In this document: positions 41,742 through 50,370 of the stretch, piece after piece
Numbering within the stretch: the stretch's first letter is position 1
How the letters are laid out: every line of letters begins with the position of its first letter
Origin: an uncultured Sphaerochaeta sp.
GTDB lineage: Bacteria > Spirochaetota > Spirochaetia > Sphaerochaetales > Sphaerochaetaceae
Length of the DNA stretch: 64,000 bases
Assembly: GCF_963677315.1 (NCBI RefSeq)
Contig: NZ_OY781939.1
Span: forward strand, 248,001-312,000
Direction: 5' to 3'
Program-made: the position numbers and the translations under genes
Notes under the pieces: model-generated
Database searches by the model: none
What the model was told of the DNA's origin: nothing
Seen by the model: only the letters and a program-made list of their open reading frames with translations

Positions 41742-42713
41742 TTATTCTCCCGGGAAGTGTACACCCCATTGGCCTCTCAGGGTATCCATTACTTCCATTA
41801 CCTTGATGATTTCACTGTGAGGCATCTGCTTAAGCTCGATTTCGCCCTCCTCAAGTGCCTTCCTACATGCCTCAACCTGATGTTCGAACCCTGTGATGTT
41901 CTTGAAAGGCTTATAGGTCTCAACCAGGTTGTAATCACGGTCATATACATTGATCCCTTCACAGTTATTGATGTTGAGGAACTCAATAAACCCCCTGCTA
42001 CCGAATATAGCACCACGTCTGTCACTGGTACTCAGCATGGAAGAGTGAAGGATTGCCATCTTGCCACCCTTGAACGAGAGGGTGATGGAGTTGGATTCAT
42101 CAACACCACTGTCGGTCTTGATGCAGGAAGATTCAATGGACTCTATCTCATTTCCAAACACCATCATGGCAAAGTTGATCGGGTACACTCCCAGATCCAG
42201 AAGAGCACCTCCGGCAAGCTCCGGGTCCATCATGCGTTTCACGCCCTTGATGGGATAGCAGAGATTTGCGGTTAGTGAATGTGGTTCACCGATAACCCTG
42301 CGTTCAAGAATCTGTTCAAGAACCAAACGCATAGGTAAATATCGTGTCCAAATTGCCTCAGCTACCAGAAGCTTTTTCTTTTTCCCAAGTGCTATGACTT
42401 CCCTGGCTTGCTTTGCATTCATCGTGAAAGCCTTTTCGCCAAGTACTGGTTTCCCATGCTCCAAGGAGAGCATCATATGTTCATAGTGCAAGGAGTGTGG
42501 GGTGCAAACATATACCAGATCAACATCGGGGTCACCCAGCATTTCCTCATAGGAACCGTACGCTTTACGGACATTCCACTTCTTTGCGAAGTCACGCGCT
42601 TTCTGTAGGTCTCTAGATGCAACAGCATAGGCTTCCACCTGTTCCATCTCTGCTATCGTTGCAGCCATCTTGCGGGCGATGTTTCCAGCACCCAAGATTC
42701 CCATTCTCATCAT
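41742..42713 (-). CDS. Gfo/Idh/MocA-family oxidoreductase
   Basis: A 323-residue NAD(P)-dependent dehydrogenase of the glucose-fructose oxidoreductase/inositol dehydrogenase family. The nucleotide site is MGILGAGNIARKMA, followed by DVDLVYVCTPHSLHYEHMM and the conserved EKAFTMNAKQA (EKP-type lysine motif). The C-terminal half is the beta-sheet substrate domain. Substrates are usually sugars, cyclitols or their derivatives. GAGGA precedes the ATG. It is in an operon with the UPF0303 gene. Confidence 0.92.
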   Translation of the reverse strand: MMRMGILGAGNIARKMAATIAEMEQVEAYAVASRDLQKARDFAKKWNVRKAYGSYEEMLGDPDVDLVYVCTPHSLHYEHMMLSLEHGKPVLGEKAFTMNAKQAREVIALGKKKKLLVAEAIWTRYLPMRLVLEQILERRVIGEPHSLTANLCYPIKGVKRMMDPELAGGALLDLGVYPINFAMMVFGNEIESIESSCIKTDSGVDESNSITLSFKGGKMAILHSSMLSTSDRRGAIFGSRGFIEFLNINNCEGINVYDRDYNLVETYKPFKNITGFEHQVEACRKALEEGEIELKQMPHSEIIKVMEVMDTLRGQWGVHFPGE

Positions 42714-42777
42714 ACCGTCCTCCTGATGTACTCAGTATAGAGGCAACCAGTCGGAAAGAAAAGTGCAATCTATACCG

Positions 42778-43530
42778 CTAAAGCAAAGCTCCAAGTGCTG
42801 TGGAGAGTGAAAGGACGCCCATCAAGGCAAAAGCTGAATTGGTTTTCATACGAGACTCTGGCTTGAATAACAAGGTTGCGATTGACCAGAGACTGAAAAG
42901 TATGCAACGAAGAATGGAATCCAGGCTCATATCAACAGCCAAGGAAACAAAGGGCAAGAGAGCGGTAATTGCCAGACTTACCTGCAAGGAAAGATGTGTT
43001 CTACCGGAGAGAAAGAGAAATGCAAGGGCGATCAACACCAATACAAGACTCCTGACCATGGTAAGGCTTGAGGGCTCCTGTAAATGTGCCCAGAGAAGAT
43101 TTACCACAGCCAAGGCAAAAATCTTTGCACTCTCCTTGATATACGAGAAGATAAGATGAGCTCTCTGTTCAGTTGAGAAGAAATGAAAGAGAGCAGAACA
43201 GATGAAGCTGATGATAAACAGTGAGTAGGTGAGGACGACCAGCAGACTGACACCCTGACCCTCGATCATCTGGTTTATGAGGTAGATGATGATTGCAATA
43301 CTGGAGAGAGAAGCAACGATATCAACAATCCCGTTGAAGATGCTGTAGGACTTGAAGGCCCCTTTCGGGTCCTTTGCTTTTGCAAACTTCTCTGCATTGA
43401 AAGAGAAGTTGAATGAGGTTCCATTCTTCAAATCCGCCTTGAATGAAACTGAATGCACATGCTCAGCGTGTTCAGCTATCTCATCAACCCGGTTCTTGAA
43501 ATCTGTAAAGATCTTATGTACATCATCCAT
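42778..43530 (-). CDS. Membrane protein, possibly hemolysin III/PAQR-related
   Basis: A 250-residue protein. A soluble N-terminal part of about 80 residues (KNGTSFNFSFNAEKF) precedes about seven hydrophobic segments. The segment FICSALFHFFSTEQRAHLIF resembles the S-x-x-x-H motif region of PAQR/hemolysin III proteins, but other conserved histidines are not evident. I regard the family link as weak. It starts 3 bases after the plsC-like gene stop and may belong to the B12-transport transcript. Confidence 0.6.
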   Translation of the reverse strand: MDDVHKIFTDFKNRVDEIAEHAEHVHSVSFKADLKNGTSFNFSFNAEKFAKAKDPKGAFKSYSIFNGIVDIVASLSSIAIIIYLINQMIEGQGVSLLVVLTYSLFIISFICSALFHFFSTEQRAHLIFSYIKESAKIFALAVVNLLWAHLQEPSSLTMVRSLVLVLIALAFLFLSGRTHLSLQVSLAITALLPFVSLAVDMSLDSILRCILFSLWSIATLLFKPESRMKTNSAFALMGVLSLSTALGALL

Positions 43531-43533
43531 ATT

Positions 43534-44205
43534 TCAACTCCAGAACTTATCTGTCTTGATCTCGACAATCAATGAATCAATGGTTTTCCTGAGTTCCCTC
43601 AGGATCATCTCTCGTGCAGCGACTCTATCAACCTTGGCTACTTCCAAGGCCTCAGGGAATTCCATCACCTTCCCAATATTAGCATAGTAGTTCCTACTTA
43701 CGACTCGCATTTCTCGCCTTGCCGTTTTACTGATCTTGTTCCTCACTCTTCTTCTTGGGGCGATCAATCCAATGGGAACGATAGGAACGGGGTAGGAGAG
43801 GTACATCTCAGCAATTCCCTGCTTGAAGGGCATCATCTCTTCCTGGGTGTTCAAACCCCCTTCAGGAAAGATATATATACTATCTCCTTTCTTGAGGTAA
43901 GAGACTGCCTGGTCAACAACATGTCTGCGGTCTTCCTTGCTTAGGGCTTTTATCTGTTCCGTCCATCCAAGAAACGATCCAATGACAGGAATACCGAAGG
44001 CAGGGCCAATGACCATATGCAATGGTTCATCAGTGAGGGTAGTTACAAAATGCACATCACTGGAACTGAAATGGTTGGAACAGAATATTTTGGGTCCTTT
44101 GGGCAAAGCTTCTTCCTGCCAGGTAAAGAAATCGTAATTGAGAGCCAAGCCGATCTTGACTACAGTACGATAGATATGGTGAAGGAACAAGCTTAGAGGT
44201 TTCAT
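43534..44205 (-). CDS. plsC: 1-acylglycerol-3-phosphate acyltransferase (PlsC family)
   Basis: A 223-residue membrane-associated acyltransferase of phospholipid synthesis. Motif I (HX4D) is NHFSSSDVHF near residue 42, motif II lies around WTEQIKAL, motif III is IFPEGGLNTQ, and motif IV is VPIVPIGL. It would make phosphatidic acid from lysophosphatidic acid. It lies 19 bases after the BtuD-like gene on the minus strand, so it may be expressed with it, though the functions are unrelated. Confidence 0.9.
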   Translation of the reverse strand: MKPLSLFLHHIYRTVVKIGLALNYDFFTWQEEALPKGPKIFCSNHFSSSDVHFVTTLTDEPLHMVIGPAFGIPVIGSFLGWTEQIKALSKEDRRHVVDQAVSYLKKGDSIYIFPEGGLNTQEEMMPFKQGIAEMYLSYPVPIVPIGLIAPRRRVRNKISKTARREMRVVSRNYYANIGKVMEFPEALEVAKVDRVAAREMILRELRKTIDSLIVEIKTDKFWS

Positions 44206-44224
44206 GCATCAACTTTCCTCGTTG

Positions 44225-44980
44225 CTACCATGTTGGTAGCCAGACATTACGCCCTAGTTCACCATCATATACCTGATGTGCCCTTATTTGATATACCTCA
44301 TTGAGTAATGCATCATTGAATACTGTTTCAGTAGGTCCCTGGGAAACAATATTCCCTTCCTTGAGGACCAGTGCAAGTTGGCTGTAGACTTGGACAAGCA
44401 ACATGTCATGCAGTACACAAATAACTGTGTAGCCCTTCTTGACCAGATCGGTGAGCAAGCCCATTATTGCCCTCTGGTGGCGTACATCAAGATGATTCAC
44501 CGGCTCATCGAGCAACAGCAGTCGCCCATCCTGACTCAATGCCCTTGCTAGCAGCACTCGTTGCATCTCTCCACCGCTTAGCTCAGTTACTACCTTGTGC
44601 TGCAAATGCAAAATATCACAGGAATCCATTGCAGATTCTATTGCATGCCCATCATCCTCTCCCCCATGTGCATATCGTCCCATGGATACCGCCTCACGGA
44701 CGGTGAAGGCATAGTCAAGCTTGCCATTCTGGGCAACAAAACCCAACTTGGTTGCAAGCTCTTTCTGCTTGAGGTGCTGAATATCCTGACCATCTACATA
44801 GACTGCACCAGAATCGGGTTTAAGCTGTTTATATATGAATTTCAGGAGTGTGCTTTTGCCGCTTCCATTCGGGCCGGTAAGTGCAATGAACTTTCCCTTG
44901 GGAAGGGTAAGGTCCAGCTCATGGAATATTTGGTGTTTGTCATACCCTCCACTGAGGTGACTGATCTTGAGACTATCCAT
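44225..44980 (-). CDS. btuD: Cobalamin-type ABC transporter ATP-binding protein
   Basis: A 251-residue ABC ATPase of the FecCD/BtuCD importer class. The Walker A is TGPNGSGKSTLL (about 35-46), the Q-loop is GFVAQNG, the signature is LSGGEMQRV, the Walker B is LLLLDEPVNHLD, and the switch histidine is in VLHDM. The ATG at 44980 (MDSLKISHLSGGYD) overlaps the permease stop by 8 bases; a longer frame to 45160 lies inside the permease gene and is rejected. The B12 assignment follows from the riboswitch upstream of the operon. Confidence 0.92.
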   Translation of the reverse strand: MDSLKISHLSGGYDKHQIFHELDLTLPKGKFIALTGPNGSGKSTLLKFIYKQLKPDSGAVYVDGQDIQHLKQKELATKLGFVAQNGKLDYAFTVREAVSMGRYAHGGEDDGHAIESAMDSCDILHLQHKVVTELSGGEMQRVLLARALSQDGRLLLLDEPVNHLDVRHQRAIMGLLTDLVKKGYTVICVLHDMLLVQVYSQLALVLKEGNIVSQGPTETVFNDALLNEVYQIRAHQVYDGELGRNVWLPTW

Positions 44981-45953
44981 ATCGGTACCGTCCCTTGCGA
45001 AGCAGGTAGATGAACAGGGGAACACCAAGTAAGCTGGTGATAATCCCCACCGGTAATTCACCGCTAGGAAGCATAACCCTGGAGACAGTGTCACTGGCAA
45101 GAAGAAGAAAACCACCGAAGAGACTTGACGGAAGCAGGAGCCTATTATGCTTGGGGCCAACCAGCAATCGTGTTACATGTGGAGCCATCAAACCGATAAA
45201 TCCAATGACGCCAAAATAGGAGACACAGATTGCACTTGCTGCCGAACCAGCAAGCAAAAGAACAAGCCTGGTTTTTCCAACAGCCAACCCCCCTGCATGA
45301 GCAGAAGCCTCATCAAGGAGCAACATATCCATATTCTGATGGTTTGCCCGTAACAGCACAAAGAGGATGAAAAATGTCAGCATAAGCGTTAAGACCTGCG
45401 CATAGGTGCTGGTGGAAAAACTTCCAAGTGTCCAGTAGAGAATACGTTGGTATTGCTCACGATGCAGGAACATCAACAGTGTCATCGCTGCACTGAGTAT
45501 GTAATTTACCGCCACTCCGGTCAGGAGAAGCGTCGTATTACTGCTCTTTCGCTTAAGGGACATCCCTACAATAAAAAGCGTGGTAAGGGTAGCTCCAAGG
45601 AGGGCGCTCAAGGGAAATCCCAGGAGAGGGGCAAGCCCAATGAACAATGCAAGGGCAACTCCAAAGGATGCTCCACTGCTGATGCCCAGGATAAAGGGAT
45701 CGGCCATGGGATTGCGCAATGCCGCTTGGAACACCGTACCTGCGCAGCCAAGGATTGCCCCAGAAAAAAATGACGCAAGGATCCTCGGCAACCGGAGCTG
45801 CCAAATGATATATCCTTGGTTGCCCCCAGTCTCCTGGCCTGTGAGTACTGCGATTGTGTTCGCAAGGGAGATATTGGAAGGGCCCAAGGTAAGGGAGAGC
45901 AACATCAATAGCACACTGCTGAGCGCAAGTGTTGCAGACAGCCCCTTTTTCAT
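44973..45953 (-). CDS. btuC: Cobalamin-type ABC transporter permease (FecCD/BtuC family)
   Basis: A 326-residue permease with about ten hydrophobic segments. Family motifs include LRLPRILASFFSGAILGCAG, RNPMADPFILGISSGASFG and FIGLMAPHVTRLLVG near the C-terminus. It shares one base with the end of the binding-protein gene and overlaps btuD by 8 bases. Together these form a BtuFCD importer for cobalamin or corrinoids, under riboswitch control. Siderophore uptake is the family alternative. Confidence 0.92.
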   Translation of the reverse strand: MKKGLSATLALSSVLLMLLSLTLGPSNISLANTIAVLTGQETGGNQGYIIWQLRLPRILASFFSGAILGCAGTVFQAALRNPMADPFILGISSGASFGVALALFIGLAPLLGFPLSALLGATLTTLFIVGMSLKRKSSNTTLLLTGVAVNYILSAAMTLLMFLHREQYQRILYWTLGSFSTSTYAQVLTLMLTFFILFVLLRANHQNMDMLLLDEASAHAGGLAVGKTRLVLLLAGSAASAICVSYFGVIGFIGLMAPHVTRLLVGPKHNRLLLPSSLFGGFLLLASDTVSRVMLPSGELPVGIITSLLGVPLFIYLLRKGRYRYG

Positions 45954-46828
45954 TAATTCGTTTCCTGATGGATCAACTCAGCTAGTGCTTTCAATGCATC
46001 AGCACTCCTTGGTCCTTGCCTGCTGGTGGAATCTGCATCAAAGCTTATGATTGTACCAGTCAAATCGCTATAAGGCTTTGTGGTGGTAAATTCCTGAATT
46101 GTTGCTTCTGCGCTTTCTCCCCAGCGGGGATTGAGCAGGAGAATCTCAGGATCGGCTGCCATCAGAAGTTCCTTGCTGAATGTCCAGTTCTTGGCACTCT
46201 TTGCCACGTTTGTTGCCCCTGCGAGTTCTATCATCTCCCCAAGGAAGGTATCGCCGGTAGCGGTAGCATCAAAACCTCCGAAGTCGATAACCATGTACAC
46301 TGAGGGCTTACTCTTGTTCTGGTAGGTGTTTACAACTTCTCGCACGGTATTTTGCATCGAAAGGATGATAAGTTCTGCTTCACTCTGCTTTCCCACCACC
46401 TCGGCAATTTTTCGTATCAACTCATAGGTCCCTTGAAAGGTTTGCTGTGTTTCAAGCTGAATTACTTCAATACCAGCTTTTTCCACGGAGGCGAGAAAAT
46501 CATCAGAAACAAATGCACTACTGATTACCACAGAAGGTTCAAGAGATAGCAAGGTTTCGAGGCTAGGGTTGTACAAGGTTCCTACCGACGGCAACTCAAC
46601 GACCTCTTCAGGGTAATTGCAGTAGTCGCTTCTTCCCACCAAGTAAGACCCTGCATTCAGGGCATGAAGTGTCTCGGTGACGTTTGGGGAAAGGCTTACA
46701 ATACGGATTTCCTCAGCTTGCTTCTGGGGCCCGATCTCAAGTACTGGTTGTGCACCAATACGGGAGAATGTCAGAAGCAGAAAAGAAGCAATGAATAGGA
46801 GATAGTGTTTAGCTGTTCGATTGTGCAT
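45953..46828 (-). CDS. btuF: Cobalamin-binding periplasmic protein (BtuF-like)
   Basis: A 291-residue family 2 periplasmic binding protein. The ATG at 46828 follows AAGGGG and begins a signal peptide ending near SRIGAQ; the ATG at 46849 is less well placed. RIVSLSPNVTETLHALNAG and LVGRSDYCNYPEEV are typical of BtuF, as is SLETLLSLEPSVVI. It is the first gene after the cobalamin riboswitch and delivers corrinoid to BtuCD. Confidence 0.9.
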   Translation of the reverse strand: MHNRTAKHYLLFIASFLLLTFSRIGAQPVLEIGPQKQAEEIRIVSLSPNVTETLHALNAGSYLVGRSDYCNYPEEVVELPSVGTLYNPSLETLLSLEPSVVISSAFVSDDFLASVEKAGIEVIQLETQQTFQGTYELIRKIAEVVGKQSEAELIILSMQNTVREVVNTYQNKSKPSVYMVIDFGGFDATATGDTFLGEMIELAGATNVAKSAKNWTFSKELLMAADPEILLLNPRWGESAEATIQEFTTTKPYSDLTGTIISFDADSTSRQGPRSADALKALAELIHQETN

Positions 46829-46889
46829 AACGCCCCTTTGCACGGGCATGTAACATACCCTGACCTATACTCCGTAGGCCGTCGGAATT

Positions 46890-47070
46890 TATCCATGTCA
46901 GGTCTCCTGGCTCAGGCATGCTCAGAATCTGCGACTTCCCGTTTCTAAACAGTGTCTTGGTGCAGATTCCCAGCCTCTACAGTGGCGGGACCGCAGGGGC
47001 TTCAACCCCTTTCCCTTGGCATGGACAATCTATCCTACGAAGTAGGGAAGGGGCTGTCAAGCCATGCCAT
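46890..47070 (-). promoter_or_regulatory. Cobalamin riboswitch
   Basis: On the minus strand the conserved B12 box GCCAGGAGACCTGAC occupies 46897-46911. Upstream are AAGGGGTTGAAGCCCCT-type paired elements and CCGCCACTGT, in the order of the AdoCbl riboswitch. It sits in the 5' leader of btuF and should switch the btuFCD operon off when cobalamin is plentiful. The end points are approximate. Confidence 0.9.
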
Positions 47071-47119
47071 AGGGGCTTATGATCTTTGGCTTTGGAATAA
47101 GAGGAGTGATTTGTATTGA

Positions 47120-48127
47120 CTAATTGCCGTCTGGAGAGACCATTCGTTGAAGTTTGAGTATCTGTTCCTGCCTGCCAAGTACCAGCATGCTCAACCCTTC
47201 ATGTAACACAGTGCTTGAACTGGGGTTGTAAGTAGTAGACCCATCACTCTCTTTTGTGGCAAGAACGATCAATCCTGTTTTTTCCGGAATACGGGCCTCC
47301 AGTAAGTTTTTACCAGCCAAGGGTGAGGATTTTGTTACTTCAATTTCTCCCAGATCAAGCGTATCTTCCCCAATGCGGGTGATTGCATCAAGGAATGAGA
47401 TGATCTGTGGACGGAGCATAAGGACCGCCATGCGGTTCCCTCCCAATTCATTCGGGTTGATGGTACTGTCTGCACCTGCTTTCCTGAGTTTCTGTGCAGC
47501 TGAAGGCTCAATGGCGCGTGCAACTATTTGCAGGTTCTTGTTTATCTCTCTTGCCGTGAGAACGGTAAATACATTCTCAGCATCATTGCCTAGGGTGGAA
47601 ACCAAGCCTTTCGCCTGCTTGATCCCTGCCTGCATCAAGATGTCTTCATCTGTTGCATCTCCATGAATTACAGAAAAACCTTGATTAAGAAGCTCTTCGA
47701 AGCGTATAGGATCCTTCTCGATAATGACGAATTCTGCGTGACTTCGTTTGAACTGCTCGAATAGGCTGACACTCGTCTGGCCAGCTCCACAAATAATATA
47801 ATGGTTCTTCATGTTCTGAAGTCTCCTTTGTACACGTCTGTTGAGTAGAATCCGTCTGAACTCGCCCTCAGCCAAGAATGCAGCCAGCTGTGAAAAGGCA
47901 TAGGCAACCAAACCCAGCCCACTGATGATGATAAGTATGGTGAAAAGTTTGCCTGTAGCATCAAGATTTTCAATTTCCCTGAAACCTACAGTGGATACCG
48001 TGATAACGGTCATATACAGTGCATCCACGAAGGCAACATCAAGGAGAGCCATATACCCAATGGTCCCCAAGCTGATGAGTAGGATGATGAGAATAATGAG
48101 ATAGATTGCATTTGTATGGCGTTGCAC
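47120..48127 (-). CDS. Two-TM potassium channel with RCK (TrkA) domains
   Basis: A 335-residue channel subunit. Two membrane segments (about 8-30 and 62-88) flank a pore loop whose filter is STVGFREI. A TrkA-N domain follows (YIICGAGQTSVSLFEQF, NAD site; VIHGDATDED), then a TrkA-C domain (IEVTKSSPLAGKNL...). Start: the GTG at 48125-48127 has AAGGAG six bases upstream on the minus strand; a frame open to 48274 would overlap the divergent RNase H start. The filter has Phe-Arg where canonical channels have Tyr-Gly. Confidence 0.88.
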   Translation of the reverse strand: MQRHTNAIYLIILIILLISLGTIGYMALLDVAFVDALYMTVITVSTVGFREIENLDATGKLFTILIIISGLGLVAYAFSQLAAFLAEGEFRRILLNRRVQRRLQNMKNHYIICGAGQTSVSLFEQFKRSHAEFVIIEKDPIRFEELLNQGFSVIHGDATDEDILMQAGIKQAKGLVSTLGNDAENVFTVLTAREINKNLQIVARAIEPSAAQKLRKAGADSTINPNELGGNRMAVLMLRPQIISFLDAITRIGEDTLDLGEIEVTKSSPLAGKNLLEARIPEKTGLIVLATKESDGSTTYNPSSSTVLHEGLSMLVLGRQEQILKLQRMVSPDGN

Positions 48128-48265
48128 ACATCGCTCCTTATCTGCTGGATAGTAATACTGTACCGTACTGCAGGACAAGATTCCAATGTTTTTCAATCGT
48201 TCTTTCCTGCATGTATTCCATTCCTGTAGTTGACCGGAGGGGCCAGCTATATTACTATCCGGTCT

Positions 48266-48718
48266 ATGAATCATGCAGAAATTGAAATCTATACAGATGG
48301 TGGGTGTCTTGGGAATCCTGGGCCCGGTGGTTGGGCTTTTGTACTCAGGGCCGATAATGGGAAATTTGAGAAGGAAGCAAGTGGATTTGAGGCTGCCACC
48401 ACAAACAACCGAATGGAACTAAGGGCTGTTATTGAAGCCTTGCAGGCTTGCAAACAGTATGATCCTGAACGGATTGTCATCAATACAGACAGCCAGTATG
48501 TGAAAAACGGTATAACAACCTGGATCAAGAAGTGGAAAGTCAATGGATGGCGAACCGCTAGTAAAAGCCCAGTCAAGAATAAAGAGTACTGGGTTGCACT
48601 TGATGCACTCAATGAACAGTTACCGGTTCAATGGAACTGGGTAAAAGGACATGCCGGTATTGCAGACAATGAACGGTGTGACCAGCTGGTAAGACAGGCA
48701 ATGGAAAACGGAGCATGA
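48266..48718 (+). CDS. rnhA: Ribonuclease HI
   Basis: A 150-residue RNase HI that removes RNA from RNA-DNA hybrids. The catalytic carboxylates are in YTDGGCLGNPG (Asp), NRMELRAVIEAL (Glu), INTDSQYV (Asp) and DNERCDQL (Asp), with GHAGIADN supplying the His. It includes the basic handle region (TWIKKWKVNGWRTASKSPVKN). The ATG at 48266 begins the conserved core; a TTG-started frame from 48230 is less likely. The next gene starts inside its stop (ATGA). Confidence 0.95.
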   Translation: MNHAEIEIYTDGGCLGNPGPGGWAFVLRADNGKFEKEASGFEAATTNNRMELRAVIEALQACKQYDPERIVINTDSQYVKNGITTWIKKWKVNGWRTASKSPVKNKEYWVALDALNEQLPVQWNWVKGHAGIADNERCDQLVRQAMENGA

Positions 48719-49269
48719 AAAGAAGAGAAGCAACAATCTGGCAACTCTATCTCACGTTCTTGAAGATCGGTGGACTTACCTTTGGAGGGGGGTATGCCAT
48801 GCTTCCCATGCTCCAGCGGGAAGTCATAGATATCCACCACTGGGTAACTGAGGAAGAGGTATTGGATATTTATGCAGTTGGGCAATGCAGTCCCGGCATC
48901 ATTGCAGTGAATACGGCCACCATGATCGGTTACCGTAAGCGTGGTATTCCCGGTGCCATTGCAGCAACGTTGGGAGAAGTTACCCCCTCTCTGGTTATTA
49001 TTACCATGCTTGCAACCATATTATTGCAGGTACAGGACAATCAATGGGTCCAACGTGCATTTGGCGGTATACGTGTAGCAGTGTGTGCACTTATCACCCA
49101 ATCGGTGATCACCCTCTCCAAGAAAAGCCTTATCGATCTTCCAACCGTATTGCTCTACCTTGCCACAGTATCTCTCACACTGGCATTCTCCCTCTCTCCT
49201 CTGGTTGTTGTTCCCTTTGCAATCCTCTACGGACTAGCTGTACAGAGAATAAAGCGGAGGAAAGCATGA
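48715..49269 (+). CDS. Chromate transporter subunit (short CHR protein, first half)
   Basis: A 184-residue membrane protein of the CHR family. FLKIGGLTFGGGYAMLPMLQRE and YAVGQCSPGIIAVNTATMIGYR are the conserved N-terminal motifs. Short-chain CHR proteins work as pairs encoded by adjacent genes, as here: the second starts within this gene's stop codon (ATGA). They export chromate by membrane potential; the natural role in an anaerobe may differ. It overlaps the end of rnhA by 4 bases. Confidence 0.92.
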   Translation: MKRREATIWQLYLTFLKIGGLTFGGGYAMLPMLQREVIDIHHWVTEEEVLDIYAVGQCSPGIIAVNTATMIGYRKRGIPGAIAATLGEVTPSLVIITMLATILLQVQDNQWVQRAFGGIRVAVCALITQSVITLSKKSLIDLPTVLLYLATVSLTLAFSLSPLVVVPFAILYGLAVQRIKRRKA

Positions 49270-49811
49270 TCTATTTGGAACTCTACTGGGAGTTTTTCAA
49301 GATAGGACTCTTCGCAATTGGGGGTGGGCTTGCAACCCTGCCTTTCCTGTACACACTTGCCGAGACCCATGGCCACTGGATCACCTCAAGCGATATTGCC
49401 GATATGATTGCCATCAGTGAATCAACACCGGGGCCTATCGGCATCAACATGGCAACATTTGCCGGTTATCAGGCGGCAGGTCCTTTGGGCGGCTTGGTGG
49501 CAACATTGGGAGAGATAACCCCTTCGTTGATCATCATCATTTTCATTGCACGTTTTCTTGGCCAGTTTGACAAGAATCCGTATGTGAAGGATGGTCTCTA
49601 TGGATTGAGGGCTGCTGTTGTAGGACTTATCAGTTACGCTGGCTTGAAATTGTTTGGAACTACTTTGCTAGATGGAGGAAGCATCCGGATCAAGGAGACG
49701 ATTCTCTATCTTCTACTGGTTTTCCTTGCGCTTCGTCTGAAGAAGATTCATCCACTGTACTGGATTCTTCTGGGAGCGGTTCTTGGGATTGTGTTGCATC
49801 TCCCCTCGTAA
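49266..49811 (+). CDS. Chromate transporter subunit (short CHR protein, second half)
   Basis: A 181-residue CHR protein, partner of the preceding gene. It carries FFKIGLFAIGGGLATLPFLY and IAISESTPGPIGINMATFAGY, the second-type motif set. The ATG at 49266 overlaps the previous stop. The last 122 bases overlap, on the opposite strand, the 3' end of the TPR lipoprotein gene. Confidence 0.92.
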   Translation: MIYLELYWEFFKIGLFAIGGGLATLPFLYTLAETHGHWITSSDIADMIAISESTPGPIGINMATFAGYQAAGPLGGLVATLGEITPSLIIIIFIARFLGQFDKNPYVKDGLYGLRAAVVGLISYAGLKLFGTTLLDGGSIRIKETILYLLLVFLALRLKKIHPLYWILLGAVLGIVLHLPS

Positions 49812-50370
49812 GATACTGAACCATGGAAGCATACCAACTCCCGTCTCCTTCGATTGAAGCGAGCAAGGTAAATGCATCCTTTTCCTTCTGGTGTTTCTGT
49901 ACCAAAGAGAGGGCAAGCGCTTTTGACTGTTCCTTGAAACCCCAGTTTGCAGCTTGGGTAGCTACTTCGAGCTGTTCAGCGTAGAGGGTTGGATTCAAGC
50001 TGAAAATGTTCTGATACACCTCTAATGCTTGCTCATACTGGTTCTGCCCGACCAAGGCTTTTGCCTTGAGAAAAAGAAACGAGAGGTGGGTAGGGAAGTT
50101 CTGGAATGAAGCATCGCTCTTTTCCCTTACTTGCTTAAAATTACCAAGATGAAAAAGAGCCAATTGTTCATTGTATTGATAGGATGCCTGACTGGGGTCG
50201 AGGAGTACCGCTTCCTTGTATAATTGCGCAGAAGCCGCATACTCCTGATCCTGGAAAAGCTGACTTGCCTTCTCTGCTGCCAAGACTGCCCGCTTCCCGC
50301 TGCCCATTGAGGTGCAAGAGAAGAGAAGCAACGTGCTGGACAGCAGTAAGACAGTCAGTATCCTTTGCAT
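49690..50370 (-). CDS. TPR-repeat lipoprotein
   Basis: A 226-residue outer-surface or periplasmic protein. The signal peptide ends in a lipobox-like LLLFSC (Cys19). Several TPR units follow (SQLFQDQEYAASAQLYKEAV, AKALVGQNQYEQALEVYQNI). The C-terminal 35 residues are Ser/Glu/Asp-rich low complexity (EESSTVDESSSDEA), and this tail is what overlaps the convergent chromate transporter gene. It shares one base (TGATG) with the upstream uracil phosphoribosyltransferase gene. Role unknown. Confidence 0.85.
   Translation of the reverse strand: MQRILTVLLLSSTLLLFSCTSMGSGKRAVLAAEKASQLFQDQEYAASAQLYKEAVLLDPSQASYQYNEQLALFHLGNFKQVREKSDASFQNFPTHLSFLFLKAKALVGQNQYEQALEVYQNIFSLNPTLYAEQLEVATQAANWGFKEQSKALALSLVQKHQKEKDAFTLLASIEGDGSWYASMVQYLTRGDATQSQEPLPEESSTVDESSSDEAQGKPVEDRESSP

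Noticed and set aside
44981..45160. 60-residue N-terminal extension of BtuD
   Set aside because: It is antiparallel in meaning to the end of the btuC gene on the same strand; the ABC domain begins normally at 44980.
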